A DNA stretch of 64,000 nucleotides from Ephemerocybe angulata. Lineage: Eukaryota > Basidiomycota > Agaricomycetes > Agaricales > Psathyrellaceae. The notes beneath the pieces were generated by a model. The model was not told the origin of the DNA and searched no databases. It saw only the letters and a list, made by a program, of their open reading frames with translations. The stretch spans positions 248,001 through 312,000 of the forward strand of contig JAACJK010000116.1 of assembly GCA_013368325.1 (NCBI GenBank), given 5' to 3'. The translations under genes and the position numbers were made by a program. Shown here piece by piece: positions 12,501 to 25,479 of this stretch; the stretch's first letter is position 1; the number at the start of each line of letters is the position of its first letter.

Positions 12501-12954
12501 AAGATCCAGACGGTGTCCTTATCTCCCGCTCCCGGTCTGAGCTTCTCATAAAGTGGTCCATTGAGTAGCCGGGTTGTTTCCATGGGTGTTGCGCACTCAC
12601 ACAACCCCATCCTAGCGGGTATTTGCAGACAGCCTCCTGCTGCATTTTAAGGCTGTGACTGAAGTTCCTTTATTACTGTGGATAAGTTCCACCCAATCGT
12701 GCTACAGTAGGTATACATACAATCTATCTAGAATCTAGTAGATCTATAATATATGAATTGGGGTGCGATGCTAAAATCGAAGGGAGCATAAGAGCTGCAG
12801 GCATGGTCGACGTAAGGAAGAAACATGGCCACGGTCCAAATCGCGAAACTGGGAATATGAACTAACCAAATGAAATCGTAATGTAACGTTATTAATGCAT
12901 GATAGGAATGACCGAAGGACGAGAGAATTGAGACGCGCGAACTGGCGGTGTTGT
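12501..12954. other. AT-rich spacer between left arm and ABC-1
   Basis: No gene seen. The AT-rich stretch around 12,720-12,760 contains overlapping tctaga/agatct palindromes. It lies at the junction between the inverted-repeat arm and the 3' end of ABC-1. Confidence 0.4.
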
Positions 12955-15900
12955 CTAGTTCTTCTTCTTGGTACGCCTGAACGACGGCAAGAGGCTCCCA
13001 GTCCTTATCCGGAATAGGTACGTCAGAACGTAGACAGCGAATACCTATTGCAACCCAGGTCCGTCAGCAAGACACTACTGCAAACCAAGAGAGAACACTC
13101 ACATTAAACCCAACAAAAGCGACCATAATCCCCACATTCCTCCACCGATGCGAGTACACGATATTAAAGCTCAATTCCAAGAACTGATCCGTCGTTCTGG
13201 CGCTGCAGAAGTGGCAGTCGGCTGTCGCCTCCGGATTGGTAACGTAGCCTCCAGCAAAGCTCATGTAAGGCCCCAAGTACTCGCTGCACGACATATTGGC
13301 GGGAGGGCGAATCGATACGAACTCGACGGGCGCGCAGTTGATCTCCTGTTTTCCGATGGCTTGCCCGAGGAGACCTTCGATAAGGTAGGTGTAGGGCGAG
13401 AGGCGATACATCCATCTCCACCAACCGAGTTGACGGAAGGGTTGGAGGACACCGTTACTGTTGGCAAAGAGACATTAGAGGAGGTCACTTGTGATGAAAG
13501 GCAGACGTACAATGTGAGGACGAAGGAGAAAAGGAACGAGAACAGCAGCGCCCCAATCTCGGCGTTTGGTGACATGGAAGCGACAGCCTATGCCAGACAA
13601 TCGGTTAGAAACTATCCGAAAAACGGAAAGGACGCTGAAAGGTCAACTCACCTGCCCAATGGTTCCGTAGTACAGGGGATTAATGACAGAGAGCATAAGG
13701 TAGGTGTACCCAGCCCTGTCACTCTGGAATCCAACAGTCCAGAACCATGTCAGGAACAGGAGGGTGGCGCTCAAGATGTTCCACGGAATCTCAATCATGA
13801 TCTGCGCGGTGAGGAGTGCGGTCCAGCTGTACATCCGACTAGGGCGCTCCCTAATCTCGTAGATGTTGCGAACGTTGATGAACGGTACCATAAGCTGGCT
13901 AGCAAGTGGGACGCTATATCGAGAGATAGTCAGCCTGGAGAACATGAGCCTACATCTCCAAATAAACGCACCTGATGATTGTAATCATGAAGATTGCAAA
14001 TAGCTTGTTCTGCGTACCCTGCTGTGTATCCTTGCTCTTAAAGAACGTGAAGCCAACAAACAGCCCGCTAACACCATTCAAAACCAACTTAGCCATCAAG
14101 TACGTTGGATCCCTCCAATAAGCCTGCGCCTCCCTCGCAAAGAGCTCCTTGACCTGGAACAGCCAGCTCGTCGCAAACTCTGAGTGCAGCTCCGTCTCCA
14201 CAGGCGGCCTCGCCCTCCCCTCCGCATGGATCGCGTCGATCCTTTTCCTCGTCTCGTGGCACTCGTTCGAGTTCTGCCAGATGGACTTCCAATCCTGTTT
14301 GGCGGTCGCTGTTGCACCGGCACCGATGACGTCGAGCATGTACTCTGCGGGGTTCTCGCTGGGGTCGCACTTGCGCGCGCCGTTCCGCTCGAAGTAGTCG
14401 ATCATGTGTGTCGCGTTGTTGCCAAGATCGCCGAAATAGACAGTCTCTCCGCCCTTCTTGAGGAGGAGCATGCGGTCAAAGACTTGGAACAGCTCGGCGG
14501 AAGGCTGGTGAATACTAGATATCGGATGGATATGTAGATGAGACGCGGATATGTGGATAAAGATATTGACAAACGCACGTGCAGAGGATAGCTTGTCCCT
14601 GGTCCGCTAGACTGCGCAGGAAGGATACGATAGCCCATGCACTCTGAGAGTCCAGTCCCGAGGTCGGTTCGTCCAGGAAGAGCAGGAGCTTCGGTTTCGC
14701 AGCGAGTTCGACGGCGATGGTGGTGCGCTTGCGATACTCCGTGTTGAGGGATCCAATCGTGGCGTCGGCGTACTCATTCAAGCCACAAATCTCAAGACAT
14801 TTGTCGACGCTGCAAAGTCAAAGGTGTCAGTCACCTATCAGAAGGATAAGTGCGGGTTGGAACGTACTAAGCTTCCTTCTCTTCGAGGCTAACCGACGGG
14901 GGCTGACGAAGCTTGGCAGAGAACAACAGAGCCTCGCGAACTGTAGAGAAGGGTACATGCGTATCCATCTGCTGCACGTATCCACTAAATCTATCGTCAG
15001 CAACACCCCAGGTCATACAAAACACGCGACGTACGTCTGAGCTTGGAAATCAGCAGGCAACGCCTGCCCATTCACAAACATATCTCCCGTCACAGTTCCC
15101 GAATACACCCTCTTCGCAAGCGCGTTGAGAAGTGTCGTCTTTCCGGCACCACTCTCGCCCATAAGCGCCGTCAGCTTCCCAGGCGCAACGTACCCACTGA
15201 CATCGTTCAACAGCGTCCTATCGTCTTCCCCATGGATAGGGACAGTATACTTGAGGTTCTGCCATGTGAAAATGTCTGTGTGCGCTACGGGCTTAGCAGC
15301 GCTGGGGGACGTGGGACTGGTAGGAATGGTAGGGCTGGTAGGACTTCTGGGCGCCTTCTCGTCGACAACAGTAGCTGGCTGAGCACCGTTCTCCTCGTCT
15401 CCGGAGGTTTTGGGTCTGGCTTGTCGGCGCGTCCCGCGCTTGAACATGGTGACGGAGGTCTGGGTCGTGGTGGAGGTGTTGTACTCGGCGAAGACGAGGA
15501 GCATGACGGTGAAGCCAATCCCAAACGCGATCACGATACCCAGATTCTGTTGCACACAGCGTTAGCTCTGGGTCGATGCGAAAGAGAATTGAAGGAGGGT
15601 AGACATACCATCCATGTATTGGAGAAATCGAATCCATAGGAAAGCTTGGCGAACGTCGCGCCGTCGACAAAGTCCTCTCCAGGCTGCGCGCCAACGACCG
15701 CGCAAACCTGATTTTCGAGCAAAACATTTTCGTATCCGGGCCCTTGGGGAACGAGGTTGCTACACTTTCCCTGGAGCGTGCGGAACTCATTCGTCAAGAT
15801 GGCTTCGAAACCATATCGAAGGGGCTATCAACAACAACAAAAAAAGAAAGTATGTTCACGACATCAGCGATACTGAGGAGCGACCGTGGTAGAAGGAGGT

Positions 15901-18581
15901 GGCTGGATTGAGATACTTACGTTGATGTAGGTGATCCATCGCAGCGCACCGATCATCGAGGGTTTCGGAATGGTGTATCCGGTGTAGATAGCCAGTGCGA
16001 GGGTGGAGACACCAGCGAACGCCTGAGCGGTTGCTTCGGACTTGAAAGCGGCGGCGATAGCTCGGAACCAGGACTTCATCGTCAGCGACATGAGCATGAG
16101 GAACAAGAGGAAGACGCTAGAAATAGTCATAAAACGTCAAATCAAAGGGCGCGGTAGAACGGTATGAGGGTACATACAAGAATTGGCCCTGTGTCAATAA
16201 GAAACAAGCAGATCATTAGGGGGAGAACTCGCAAGTGAAGGAATGTGACATACCGCGGAGACTTGGAGGCCGGTCAAGAAGTATAGGAGAACCGCGAAAA
16301 CGGACATGATGACGATCGTGATAGGCACATCGACGAGGGTATGGGCCAGAGCTTCGACAAAGGGATGGTACATCGCTGCTTTCTCATGGCGAACGACGAT
16401 GTCTCTCTGAGCAAACAGAGCGGGGATTTCGGCCATCGTAGCGAGTGCGGAGAAGAGTAGGGCACTAGGATCATGTGAGAGGTGAGATTTGCGGAGCAAG
16501 GGCAGACCTTTTGAACAGCTTACAAGAAGAGCACACCTCCACGGGAGAAGTACGCTGAGGTTTCTTCAGGCATCTTGAGGAAGACGGTGCCAATGATGAT
16601 GGCTTGGAAGATGAACGAGCTGAAGAAGGTGATGAGGTGAGATTCCCAATCATATCATAAGTAGAACTTCGAGGGCGACATACAAGAGATTCAAGCCGGT
16701 CGCCAGCATGTTTCCGCGGATAATCTGGACCTTGCGCTTCATGACGGCACTTACTTGCTGGGGTATAGTGAGCATGAAGGGGCTAGCATAATATCCAATC
16801 AGCTCCTCGACTGCACGCACACAAACAACCAAGCTCACTTCTTCATCCCGCTTCGCTTCGCGAATTCCGCTCGAGCGCTCTGAGCATATGCAGCAGCCCG
16901 GTCAGAATTCCCGACATAGTCCTCCATATACTGATCGACTTCAGCAGCATTCTCGCGCCCAGCCTTCGAGTTCTTGAAGTACTCTGCGAATTCCTCAACT
17001 GTCCGAGGTTGGTTGGTCACTCCAGCGCGTGGAATACGCGCCAAAGGATCGGTCACGGCGACCAAGAAATCGGGGGTGGTCTGACGGTTGGCTGGCAGGT
17101 ACCTGAATTATCGGTAAGGACGAATGGAGTAGAATTAAGAATGGGGAAGACGCCATACCCCATCTCGATGAAGTAATCTTTAGCCTTATCGGCAGGTCCG
17201 AAGTAGGCCATGCGACCTTGGTAGATAACGCAGACTTTGTCGAAGTGCTGGTAGAGCGACTCTCCGGCTTGGTAGATCGAGACGATGGTGCTCAGCTGCA
17301 TGGTGTCGGTCGCAATCCGGAGGGCGCGGACGAACTCCAACGCCGTACTGGCGTCGAGACCACGGGTAGAGCTTTAATGCAACATATGAGTGGGAACACC
17401 AGGAGAAAGAGGCGAAGGTACGTACTTGTCCCAGCATCCGATGCAAGCACGAGTCGCCAAGGCCTCGGCGATCGACACACGTTTCTTCTCACCACCGCTA
17501 ACCCCTCGAATGGCGGCATTCCCCACGGGCGTCTTTTTCGCGTGTCGGAGGCCGAAGACGGTTGTCAGGATGGTGGTAAGGAAAGATTTGAACTGCGAGC
17601 GGTTGTAGTCGGCACGGTTACGGGGCGTGCGAGTGGTAGCGGCAAAGTCGATGGTCTGTTCGACGGTCAGGGTAGGGAAGTGCACATCGTCCTCCGGGCA
17701 ATATTGAACGTCTCCACGGAAGTGCTTCTTCAACTGGTCGGGCGTTATTGAGTCGTAGTGAACGTCGCCCTCGACAGAGTGATACTCTCCGCGGTGGTTA
17801 GCGAGGGTCTTGAGGAGTGTGCTGCAGCCGGAGCCTGGGCTTCCGAGAACGACTGTGGCGGCGTTAGTGTGACCAAAGCGAACAAAAGTTAGGAAAACGA
17901 ACGAAGCATTTCTCCGGGCTTTACCAGACCCTCAAAGCCTGAGAGGATGTCCTTCAACGGCGGGTTTCGCGCATTCCTGATTTCCTCGATAATGCTTAAA
18001 GGATTCAACGTAGATCCAAGCGTTGGCTGGAACGATGCTGCCGACCCCACTCCCTGTACACGCAGGTCGCGAAACACGACACCAAGCTGACGAGGCTTGA
18101 TTTCGGCCTTGTCTCGTCTAAAGTTGGATGAGCGACGTGTCGAAGACGATGAAGCAAATATATACCTTCGAATGATTGTCTTGATGGTCTTCTCCAAGTC
18201 GAACCCATCGGCGTCGGCGGCAACGGTATCGTCAGAGTTCGTACTCCGAGTGGTAGTTGCAGTGCGGGGGCGCTCCTCGTCGTGTTTTCCTGCCTTCTCG
18301 TCGTGCGTGCTCTTGTTCTTGTCCTGAGTGAGGGTCCTCCGAATCTCCGCCATCCCTTCAGGATCGAAGAAATCAACAGAAACGCGAGACGCCGTCGACT
18401 GGCGCCTAGGGCGGGGATGCTGAGCGTGGGGTGGGCGTGGCGACTCGGGCTGAGGCTGCTCCTGCTGCGTGTCATGCCTAGCAATGTTGTGCAGCGTAGG
18501 GTCAGACGCCTGCCGGGAGACGAGCCCAGACCCAGAGGCTGGCTCCTCTCTGATATCGGTGAGGGGATGGGAGTCCGCCAT
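12955..18581 (-). CDS. PDR-type full-size ABC transporter, ABC-1
   Basis: Pleiotropic-drug-resistance (ABCG) exporter of the plasma membrane with layout (NBD-TMD)x2. Start ATG at 18,581 ([13 protein letters not shown]), aligned with the starts of ABC-3 and ABC-4; stop at 12,955-12,957 after RRTKKKN. NBD1 has the Lys-lacking Walker [13 protein letters not shown] (about 17,845) and signature [14 protein letters not shown] (about 17,490). NBD2 has Walker [13 protein letters not shown] (about 15,140) and Walker [16 protein letters not shown] (about 14,670). Asymmetric ATPase sites are usual in this family. The last exons carry [19 protein letters not shown] and a Cys-rich outer loop. Many 50-60 nt introns are present (for example the one after [14 protein letters not shown]). 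No disruption was seen. It is clearly more diverged than ABC-2, -3 and -4 are from one another. Its substrate cannot be told from sequence. Confidence 0.88.
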
Positions 18582-19369
18582 GGATGGAAGGGGAGTAACC
18601 ACAGATGCAGATTTTCTCGGGCTTTCGCCCTATCTACATATATGATTTCAATATCTCCCCACTGGTCCATTGGTCCCGTATCCTCCGAGCGTTACGCGCG
18701 TTCCCTGGATGGTGGAACACTGGAACCATCGTTCCTTGTGTTTTCGGCGATAGGTGCCATCAGTTGGCGTCCGTTTGCCTCCGCCATTCATCTCTGGGCG
18801 CCTCTTCATACCAATGATGCTGACGCAATTCGCGCCGAGACCGAGGGAGCTCCCATTATGGCACGATGACCAGATAGAACTTCATAGAAGGGGGCCCATG
18901 AGTGGCCTAAACACCTGCAAGCTCTCGCTTGAGCTAAAGACCTGAGGATATCGTTCAGATTAACCTGAATCCTAGTATTTTCGCTCACCATAGACCTCGA
19001 TGGATGACACCGATGCATTTCCGACCTTGCACACCATTTACACCGTTGCATGACGGTTCCGTTCATCCGGGAATATGTACGGGCAGTCAGGGTACACTTC
19101 GTCAAACGATTTCGTCAGAAACGGACCGAGCAGACAAGGTTGTTTGATAGTGTTGTGCCCGAGCCCCCCTTCGTCGCCACTGGCACCCGCAAGCCTGGCA
19201 GGAGGATCCGCAGCTCTGCCAAGTCCATGGCAGATCGTTGCGTGTGAGCTCGGCCAGAGCAACACACCTAAACTCCAAGAGGTGTCGTGCTCGTTGCTCA
19301 CCAATTATCTGAATGTGCGCAGTCCTAGGTGTCAGCCTCGTTCGCATCGATGCCTCACTTTAAAGAACA
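18582..19369. other. Intergenic region upstream of ABC-1
   Basis: About 0.8 kb with no gene recognised. It should contain the ABC-1 promoter; an AT-rich catatatgat lies about 60 nt upstream of the start near 18,640. It also separates ABC-1 from the 3' flank of ABC-2. Confidence 0.4.
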
Positions 19370-19690
19370 ATGTGATTCCAATCGGACCTCCTTGTCACAT
19401 TGGGTTTTAGACATTTTAATAACGAAGGTGCATTAGATTATTATCTAGGCAGGAACGAAGTCCATATAGTAGGTATAGATGTGTCGTGAAAAATGAATGT
19501 AGCGTCGCGCAAGGAGACGAGGAGAAAAACGGATCGAAAACAGGTATACGTATGTGATGATAGCGAGGGACCCAGAATGCGAGAGACAAGTAAATAGAAA
19601 GGGGAGAAACCGGAGAGGGAGGAATGCGGGCGCATGAGGATGAGACGATGGACGCGGATAATACATTCCGGCGACAATGGAAAGTGAACC
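19370..19690. repeat. 3' flank of ABC-2, duplicated beside ABC-3
   Basis: Nearly the same sequence lies at 40,840-41,190 (for example gtgtcgtgaaaaatgaatgt in both). The ABC-2/ABC-3 duplication therefore includes at least 0.35 kb downstream of the stop codons. Confidence 0.8.
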
Positions 19691-19760
19691 TGATCTAATC
19701 TAATCTAATTGCGAGGCAAAGGGGACGAACGGAAGGGACGTAAGACCCATATGTCATGAT

Positions 19761-22700
19761 CTAGTTCTTCTTCTTCTTGAAGCGCCTGAACGAAGGAAGG
19801 AGGCTTCCAGTCCTGATACGGAACAGATAGGTGAAGATGTAGATCGCAGAAACCTGTAAACCCAATGATCAGCATTCACAAGAAGAAACGATGAGGTGAG
19901 GGTAACGTACGTTAAACACGACGAAGGCAAGCATAATGCCGACATTCCTCCAACGGTGGCTGTAGTAGATGTTGAAGCTCGCCTCCAAGAACTGGTCGGT
20001 GGTCCTCGTGCTGCAGAAGTTGCAATCGGCAGACGCATCTGGGTTCTGGAGGTATCCACCAGCGAAGGAGATATATGGGTTCATGTACTCTGCGCAAGTC
20101 AGACCGGAAGGGGGGGTGATTTTGACGAACTCGACAGCAGAGCAGTTGATATCCTGTTGGCCGAGCGCCTGACCGAGCAGACCTTCGATAAGGTAAGTGC
20201 CCGGGGAGAGGCGGTACATCCACCGCCACCACCCGAGCTGCCTGAAGGGCTGCAAGACACCATTGCTACATCAAAAGTTAGCACGACTCTGCGTAAACAA
20301 GGAATGGAGCACTCACAAGGTAAGGACAAATGAGAAGAGAAGCGAGAACAACAGAGCTCCGGTCTGTGCATCCGGCGACATAGCAGCGACAGCCTGGCCG
20401 ATCGACGAATAGTAGAGCGGGTTTACGATGCCCATCATGAGGTAGGTGTATCCTGCGCGATCGTTCTGGAAGCCCACGGTCCAGAACCAGGTGAAGAAGA
20501 GGCTAGCGGCGCCAACGATGTTCCAAGGGATCTCGACCAAAATTTGCGCGGTGACCAACGCCGTCCAGCTGTACATGCGACTGGGTCGTTCCCGAATTTC
20601 GTAGACGTTGCGGATGCTGATGAAGGGAACCATAAGCTGAGTGGCGAGCGGCACCGTCAAGATCTCACACATAAAAATGGCCTGCAGGATGCAAATCAGC
20701 TTTGAGATGATGATGAATGAGATAATGGCGGCCGTACGAAAAGCTTGTTCTGTGTACCCTGCTGCGTATCCTTAGCCTTGAAGAAGGTGAAGCCAATGAA
20801 GAGCCCGGCGAGCGTGTTGAGGACAAGCTTGGCCATAAGATACGTCGGGTCCCTCCAGTACGAGTTGATGCCACGGACGATGAGCTCCTTGACCTGCACC
20901 AACCACGGCGTTGCGAACTCAGAAGTCAGCTCAGTCTGGACAGCACCACGGTTGATGCCCTCCGAGATGATAGTCTTGATCTCTTCCTGGGTAGAAGCCG
21001 CTTCCGGCGACTGCAGCCACAAGTTGTGCCAGTCGGCGGAGGTCGAGGCGGTCGCTCCGGCGCCGATAACGTCAAGCATGTATTCAGCACTATCGTTGAA
21101 CGAAAGGCAGTTTATGAGTGAAACGAAGGTTAGAATGAGGGACGACGTACGGATTCTCGTGGCCTTCGCAATGCCTGCCGCCGTTGCGTTCGAAGTAGTT
21201 GATGAGCTTGGTCGCATTGGTCCCGAGATCACCAAAGTAGACAGTCTGACCGCCCATCTTGAGGAGGAGGAGGCGATCGAAGACCTGGAAAAGTTCGGCG
21301 GAGGGTTGATGGATACTAAAATAGCACGGCGTCAGTCGACGAACGGTTAGGATTGAGATGCGAATGCGTACGTGCACAGGATGGCCTGGCCTTGGTCAGC
21401 GAGAGATCTCAGGAACGAAACGATAGCCCAGGCAAATTGAGAGTCGAGACCGGAAGTAGGTTCGTCGAGGAAAAGCAAGAGCTTGGGCTTCGCGGCGAGC
21501 TCGACGGCGATTGTACTGCGCTTCTTGTACTCGACATTGAGGGATCCAATCGCAGCTTCGGCGTACTCCGTGAGACCACAAATATCAATACACTTTTCGA
21601 CGCTAGAAACAATGTCAGTTAATTGCAAACAATGAAACCCGGGCGAGACTCACTAAGCAAGTTTCTCCTCGAGAGGAACCGAAGGAGGCTGGCGAAGCTT
21701 GGCAGAGAAGATGAGGGCCTCCCTGACCGTCGACGTCGGCTCGTGGGTATCCATCTGCTGGACATACCCAGTCTGCGACTGGAAGTCCGCAGGCAACGCC
21801 TGTCCATTAACCAGCATATCACCGGTAACCGTTCCGCTATAGAGCCGCTTCGCCAACACGTTGAGCAGTGTAGTTTTTCCAGCACCCGACTCGCCCATAA
21901 GCGCCGTCAGCTTGCCAGGAGCGACGTAACCGTAGACCTCGTTGAGCAGCGTCCTGTCGGGTTCACCGGAGATGGGAACCGTGTACTTGATGTTCTGCCA
22001 GGTGAAGATGTCGGTCTGCGTGGGGGGCTTGGCGTCGAGTGGTGGCTGGGCGGAGGGGGCATGGTGCTTGTCATCGACGGGCTTCAGATTATCCAAGCCA
22101 AACTCTTTGTCGTCGCCGCTGACCTCGTTGAGCAGCGTCCTGTCAGGTTCACCGGAGATGGGAACCGTGTACTTGATGTTCTGCCAGGTGAAGATGTCGA
22201 AGATGTCGGTCTGTGTGGGGGGCTTGGCGTCGAGCGGTGACTGGGCGGAGGGGGCATGGTGCTTGTCATCGACGGGCTTCAGATTATCCAAGCCAAACTC
22301 TTTGTCGTCGCCGCTGACCTCGTTGAGCAGCGTCCTGTCGGGTTCACCGGAGATGGGAACCGTGTACTTGATGTTCTGCCAGGTGAAGATGTCGAAGACG
22401 TCGGTCTGTGTGGGGGGCTTGGCGTCGAGCGGTGACTGGGCGGAGGGGGCATGGTGCTTGTCATCGACGGGCTTCAGATTATCCAAGCCAACCTCTTTGT
22501 CGTCGCCGCTGTTTCCGGGGGCGTCCCTCTTCGCTTTCTTGACCTTCGTGCCGCGCTTGAAGAGGGCGACAGTCGAGTCGTGGCTAGTGGAGGTGTTGTA
22601 CTCGGAGAAGACGAGGAGGAGAACTGTGAAACCCACACCGAATGCGATAATGATACCAAGATTCTGGAAGCATCATCAAAGGGTATTCACACGTCAAACA

Positions 22701-25135
22701 TCTCGGAGAACGCACCATCCAAGTCTTTGAGTAGCTGAATCCGTATGATAGACGGGCGAACTCAGCACCATCGACAAAGTCTTGGCCAGGCTGAGCGCCA
22801 ACAACGGCGCAAACCTGGTTCTCCAGTGACACGTTCTCGTAGCCGGGACCTTGAGGGACGAGCGAGCTACACGCGCCCCGAAGGGTGCGGAACTCATTCG
22901 TGAGGATAGCCTCGAACCCATAACGAAGGGGCTAAGGAGGGTGGTCAGCTCAGATGGTTCATGGAATGGTGGATTGGGACGACTTACGTTGATGTACGTG
23001 ATCCATCGCAAGGCGCCAATCATTGAAGGCTTGGGAATTGTATAACCGGTATAGATAGATAGAGCAAGAGTCGAGAGACCAGCGACGACTTGAGCCGTAG
23101 CTTCAGACTTGAAGGCCGCAGCGATTGCACGGAACCAAGACTTCATCGTCAACGACAAGACGAGGAGGGAGAGCAGGAAGGTCCTGAGCAGAACTCCCGT
23201 CAGTACTTCAAGAAGCAGTAGCAGCGAAGGAAGAAACGCACAAAAATTGCTCTGGAGAGCGCTGGAGACCAGTCATGAAGTACAGGATAATAACGAAGAC
23301 GGTGGTGATTACAAGGGCGATCGGGATGTCGACGAGGGTATGGGCAAGCATCTCAACGAAAGGGTGGTAGAGTGCGGCTTTTTCGTGTCGGAGGACGATC
23401 TCGCGTTGAGCGAACAGAGCGGGGATTTCAGCCATGGTATTCAAAGCGGAGAAGAGGAGGGCGCTGACATTTCCTGTCAGCATCATCGAAACGAAGCAAG
23501 AGAAAGTGGGAACTCACAAGAATAAGACACCACTACGCGAGAAAAACGCCGATGTGGCCTCGGGCATCCTCAAGAACACAGTGCCCGTGATGATAGCCTG
23601 GAACACGTAGGAAAAAAGGTTAATACCGGTCGCCAACATGCTACCGCGGATGATCTGGATCTTCCTTCGCATGACGGCGGCTACTTGCTGGGGGATGGTG
23701 AGCATGTATGGGTTCTTCATCCCACTGCGCTTGGCGAATTCGGCACGCGCACTCTGAGCATACGCCTTCGCCGACTCGGTATTCCCCGAATAGGTCGAGA
23801 TATACTGGTCGACTTCTTCCGCGTTCTCTCTCCCGAGCTTCGAGGCCTTGAAGTACTGGGCGAACTCGTCCGCCGTGCGGGGCTGGCTCGCCACACCAGC
23901 GCGAGGGATACGAGCGCCAGGGTCGGTGACTGCGACGAGGAAATCGGGGGTGGTTTGACGGTTGGCGGGTTCATATCTGGAGAGGACACTCAGCAAAGGA
24001 GTAGGCAGATCGAATGAGGTCGACGTACCCCATATCAATGAAATAATCCTTCGCCTTGTCGGCGGGACCGAAGTACGCCATGCGGCCTTCGTAGATGACG
24101 CAGACCTTATCAAAGTGCTTGTACAGCGATTCGCCGGCCTGGTAGATCGAGACGACAGTGCCGAGCTTCATGGTATCGGTAGCGATCCTGAGAGCCTGGA
24201 CGAACTCCAGGGCCGTGGAGGCGTCGAGACCGCGAGTGGAGCTTAAGGAAGGGTTAGCGACTTGTTCAAGACGAAGAGGAGGTTAACGCACTTGTCCCAG
24301 CACCCAATGCACGCCCTGGTGGCCAACGCCTCCGCGATCGACACACGCTTCTTCTGCCCTCCACTGATACCCCTGATCTGCTGGTTTCCGACTGGCGTCT
24401 TCCTCACATGCCTCAACCCAAATACGGTCGTCAAGATAGTCGTTACAGTCTCGACGAACTGGCTTCGAGTGCCATCGCTACGGGTGCGAGGGGTACGTGT
24501 GGTGGCGGCGAAGTCAATCGTCTGTTCGACGGTGAGAGTGGGGAAATGGATATCGTCTTCAGGGCAGTACTGAACGTCGCCGCGGAAGTAGCGTTTAAGG
24601 TCGGCGGGGGAGATAGAGTCGTAATGGCGTTCTCCGGAGACGGCGTGGTATTCTTCGGTATGGTTGGCGAGGGTCTTGAGCATCGTACTGCATCCAGCTC
24701 CAGGACTTCCAAGGACAACTGTAAAAGAGAAAGACACCAAAAACATTATAGGGGAGTACGTGTGAGAATGGAAGTGGTACGTACGCAGCATCTCTCCGGG
24801 CTTGACGACACCTTCGAAACCAGATAGAATGCGCTTCAAAGGAGGGTGCCTCGCATTCTTGATCTCCTCGACGACGCTGAGCGGGTTGAAGAGAGAACCG
24901 AGGGTCGGTTGGAAGGACGCTGAGGCACCGATACCCTGGACTTCGACATTACGGAAGGCAACGCCAAGTTGTCGGGGCTTGATCTCAGCTCGGTCGCGTC
25001 TGTCGTGAAGAAAGGTAAAAGGGGTACCAGGCGCAAATTTGTCAGGGTCGACAGCGAGGGTGTCCTGGGAGTCGAGAGAGTGAGCAAGGGACTGCGCGAT
25101 GGACACCGATTTTGGACCCGCACCGGAAGTGACTG
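19761..25135 (-). pseudogene. PDR-type ABC transporter ABC-2, 5' end damaged
   Basis: Close paralogue of ABC-3. NBD1 ([26 protein letters not shown]), TMD1, NBD2 ([27 protein letters not shown]) and TMD2 all read without frameshift to FRRFKKKKN at 19,761. The 5' end is wrong. Similarity to ABC-3 begins only at SIAQSLAHS (about 25,103), with a TGA a few codons upstream and no in-frame ATG, so roughly the first 85 residues are missing. A deletion of about 85 bp also joins the exon 1 text to the middle of intron 1 (about 25,035), removing the donor but reading through in frame (DPDKFAPGTPFTF). Codon 1 could come from an unseen upstream exon, but loss of the start is more likely. A 65-residue segment before NBD2 is present three times. 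Confidence 0.75.
21935..22510 (-). repeat. In-frame triplication before NBD2 of ABC-2
   Basis: Three head-to-tail units, with starts at 21,935, 22,121 and 22,316 on the plus strand (spacing 186 and 195 bp). Each encodes about 62-65 residues running from [17 protein letters not shown] through [20 protein letters not shown] to LNEV. ABC-3 has one unit at the same place (about 44,355-44,535). The units are almost the same at base level, so the expansion is recent. The frame is kept and NBD2 follows directly ([20 protein letters not shown]). The segment nearest NBD2 is 9 bp shorter (DIFTW instead of DIFDIFTW). Confidence 0.95.
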
Positions 25136-25479
25136 GTCACGTGGTACATCAGTCACACACGTGATATCACTGTCCCACAGCGCGAACATCGAGGGCGGGA
25201 GGGCGCTGGGGGTAATGGAACACGAGGACATAGGAACAGTCATCCACAAGAGGGAAAATGGTCAGCTTCGGTACAGAGAATGTCCGCCTTTAACTCAGAA
25301 TTCCGTCAACCTCCAGTCACTTTGGTAACATCCAGCCTGAGCCACCATTGCTTTCGGACCTGCTCACCAGCCCCGCCACATTCGAAATCAGCGGCACGCA
25401 ATGATGTCATCGCCCCGCCTCTCTTGCCGACGCAGCGTTACCACTGTCACGCTTTCCGGTGCGTATCCAAATTCCCTTC
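25136..25479. other. Unique junction sequence upstream of ABC-2
   Basis: This stretch replaces the expected first exon and promoter of ABC-2. It does not match the 5' flanks of ABC-3 or ABC-4 and ends where block R begins. The breakpoint of the rearrangement that beheaded ABC-2 must lie near 25,110-25,140. Confidence 0.5.

Noticed and set aside
13148..13975. Long plus-strand open frame of 275 codons
   Set aside because: Antisense to ABC-1 exons that carry conserved PDR motifs; it has no family resemblance.
21942..22730. Plus-strand open frame of 262 codons with repeated peptides
   Set aside because: It is the shadow of the tripled ABC-2 segment on the other strand.
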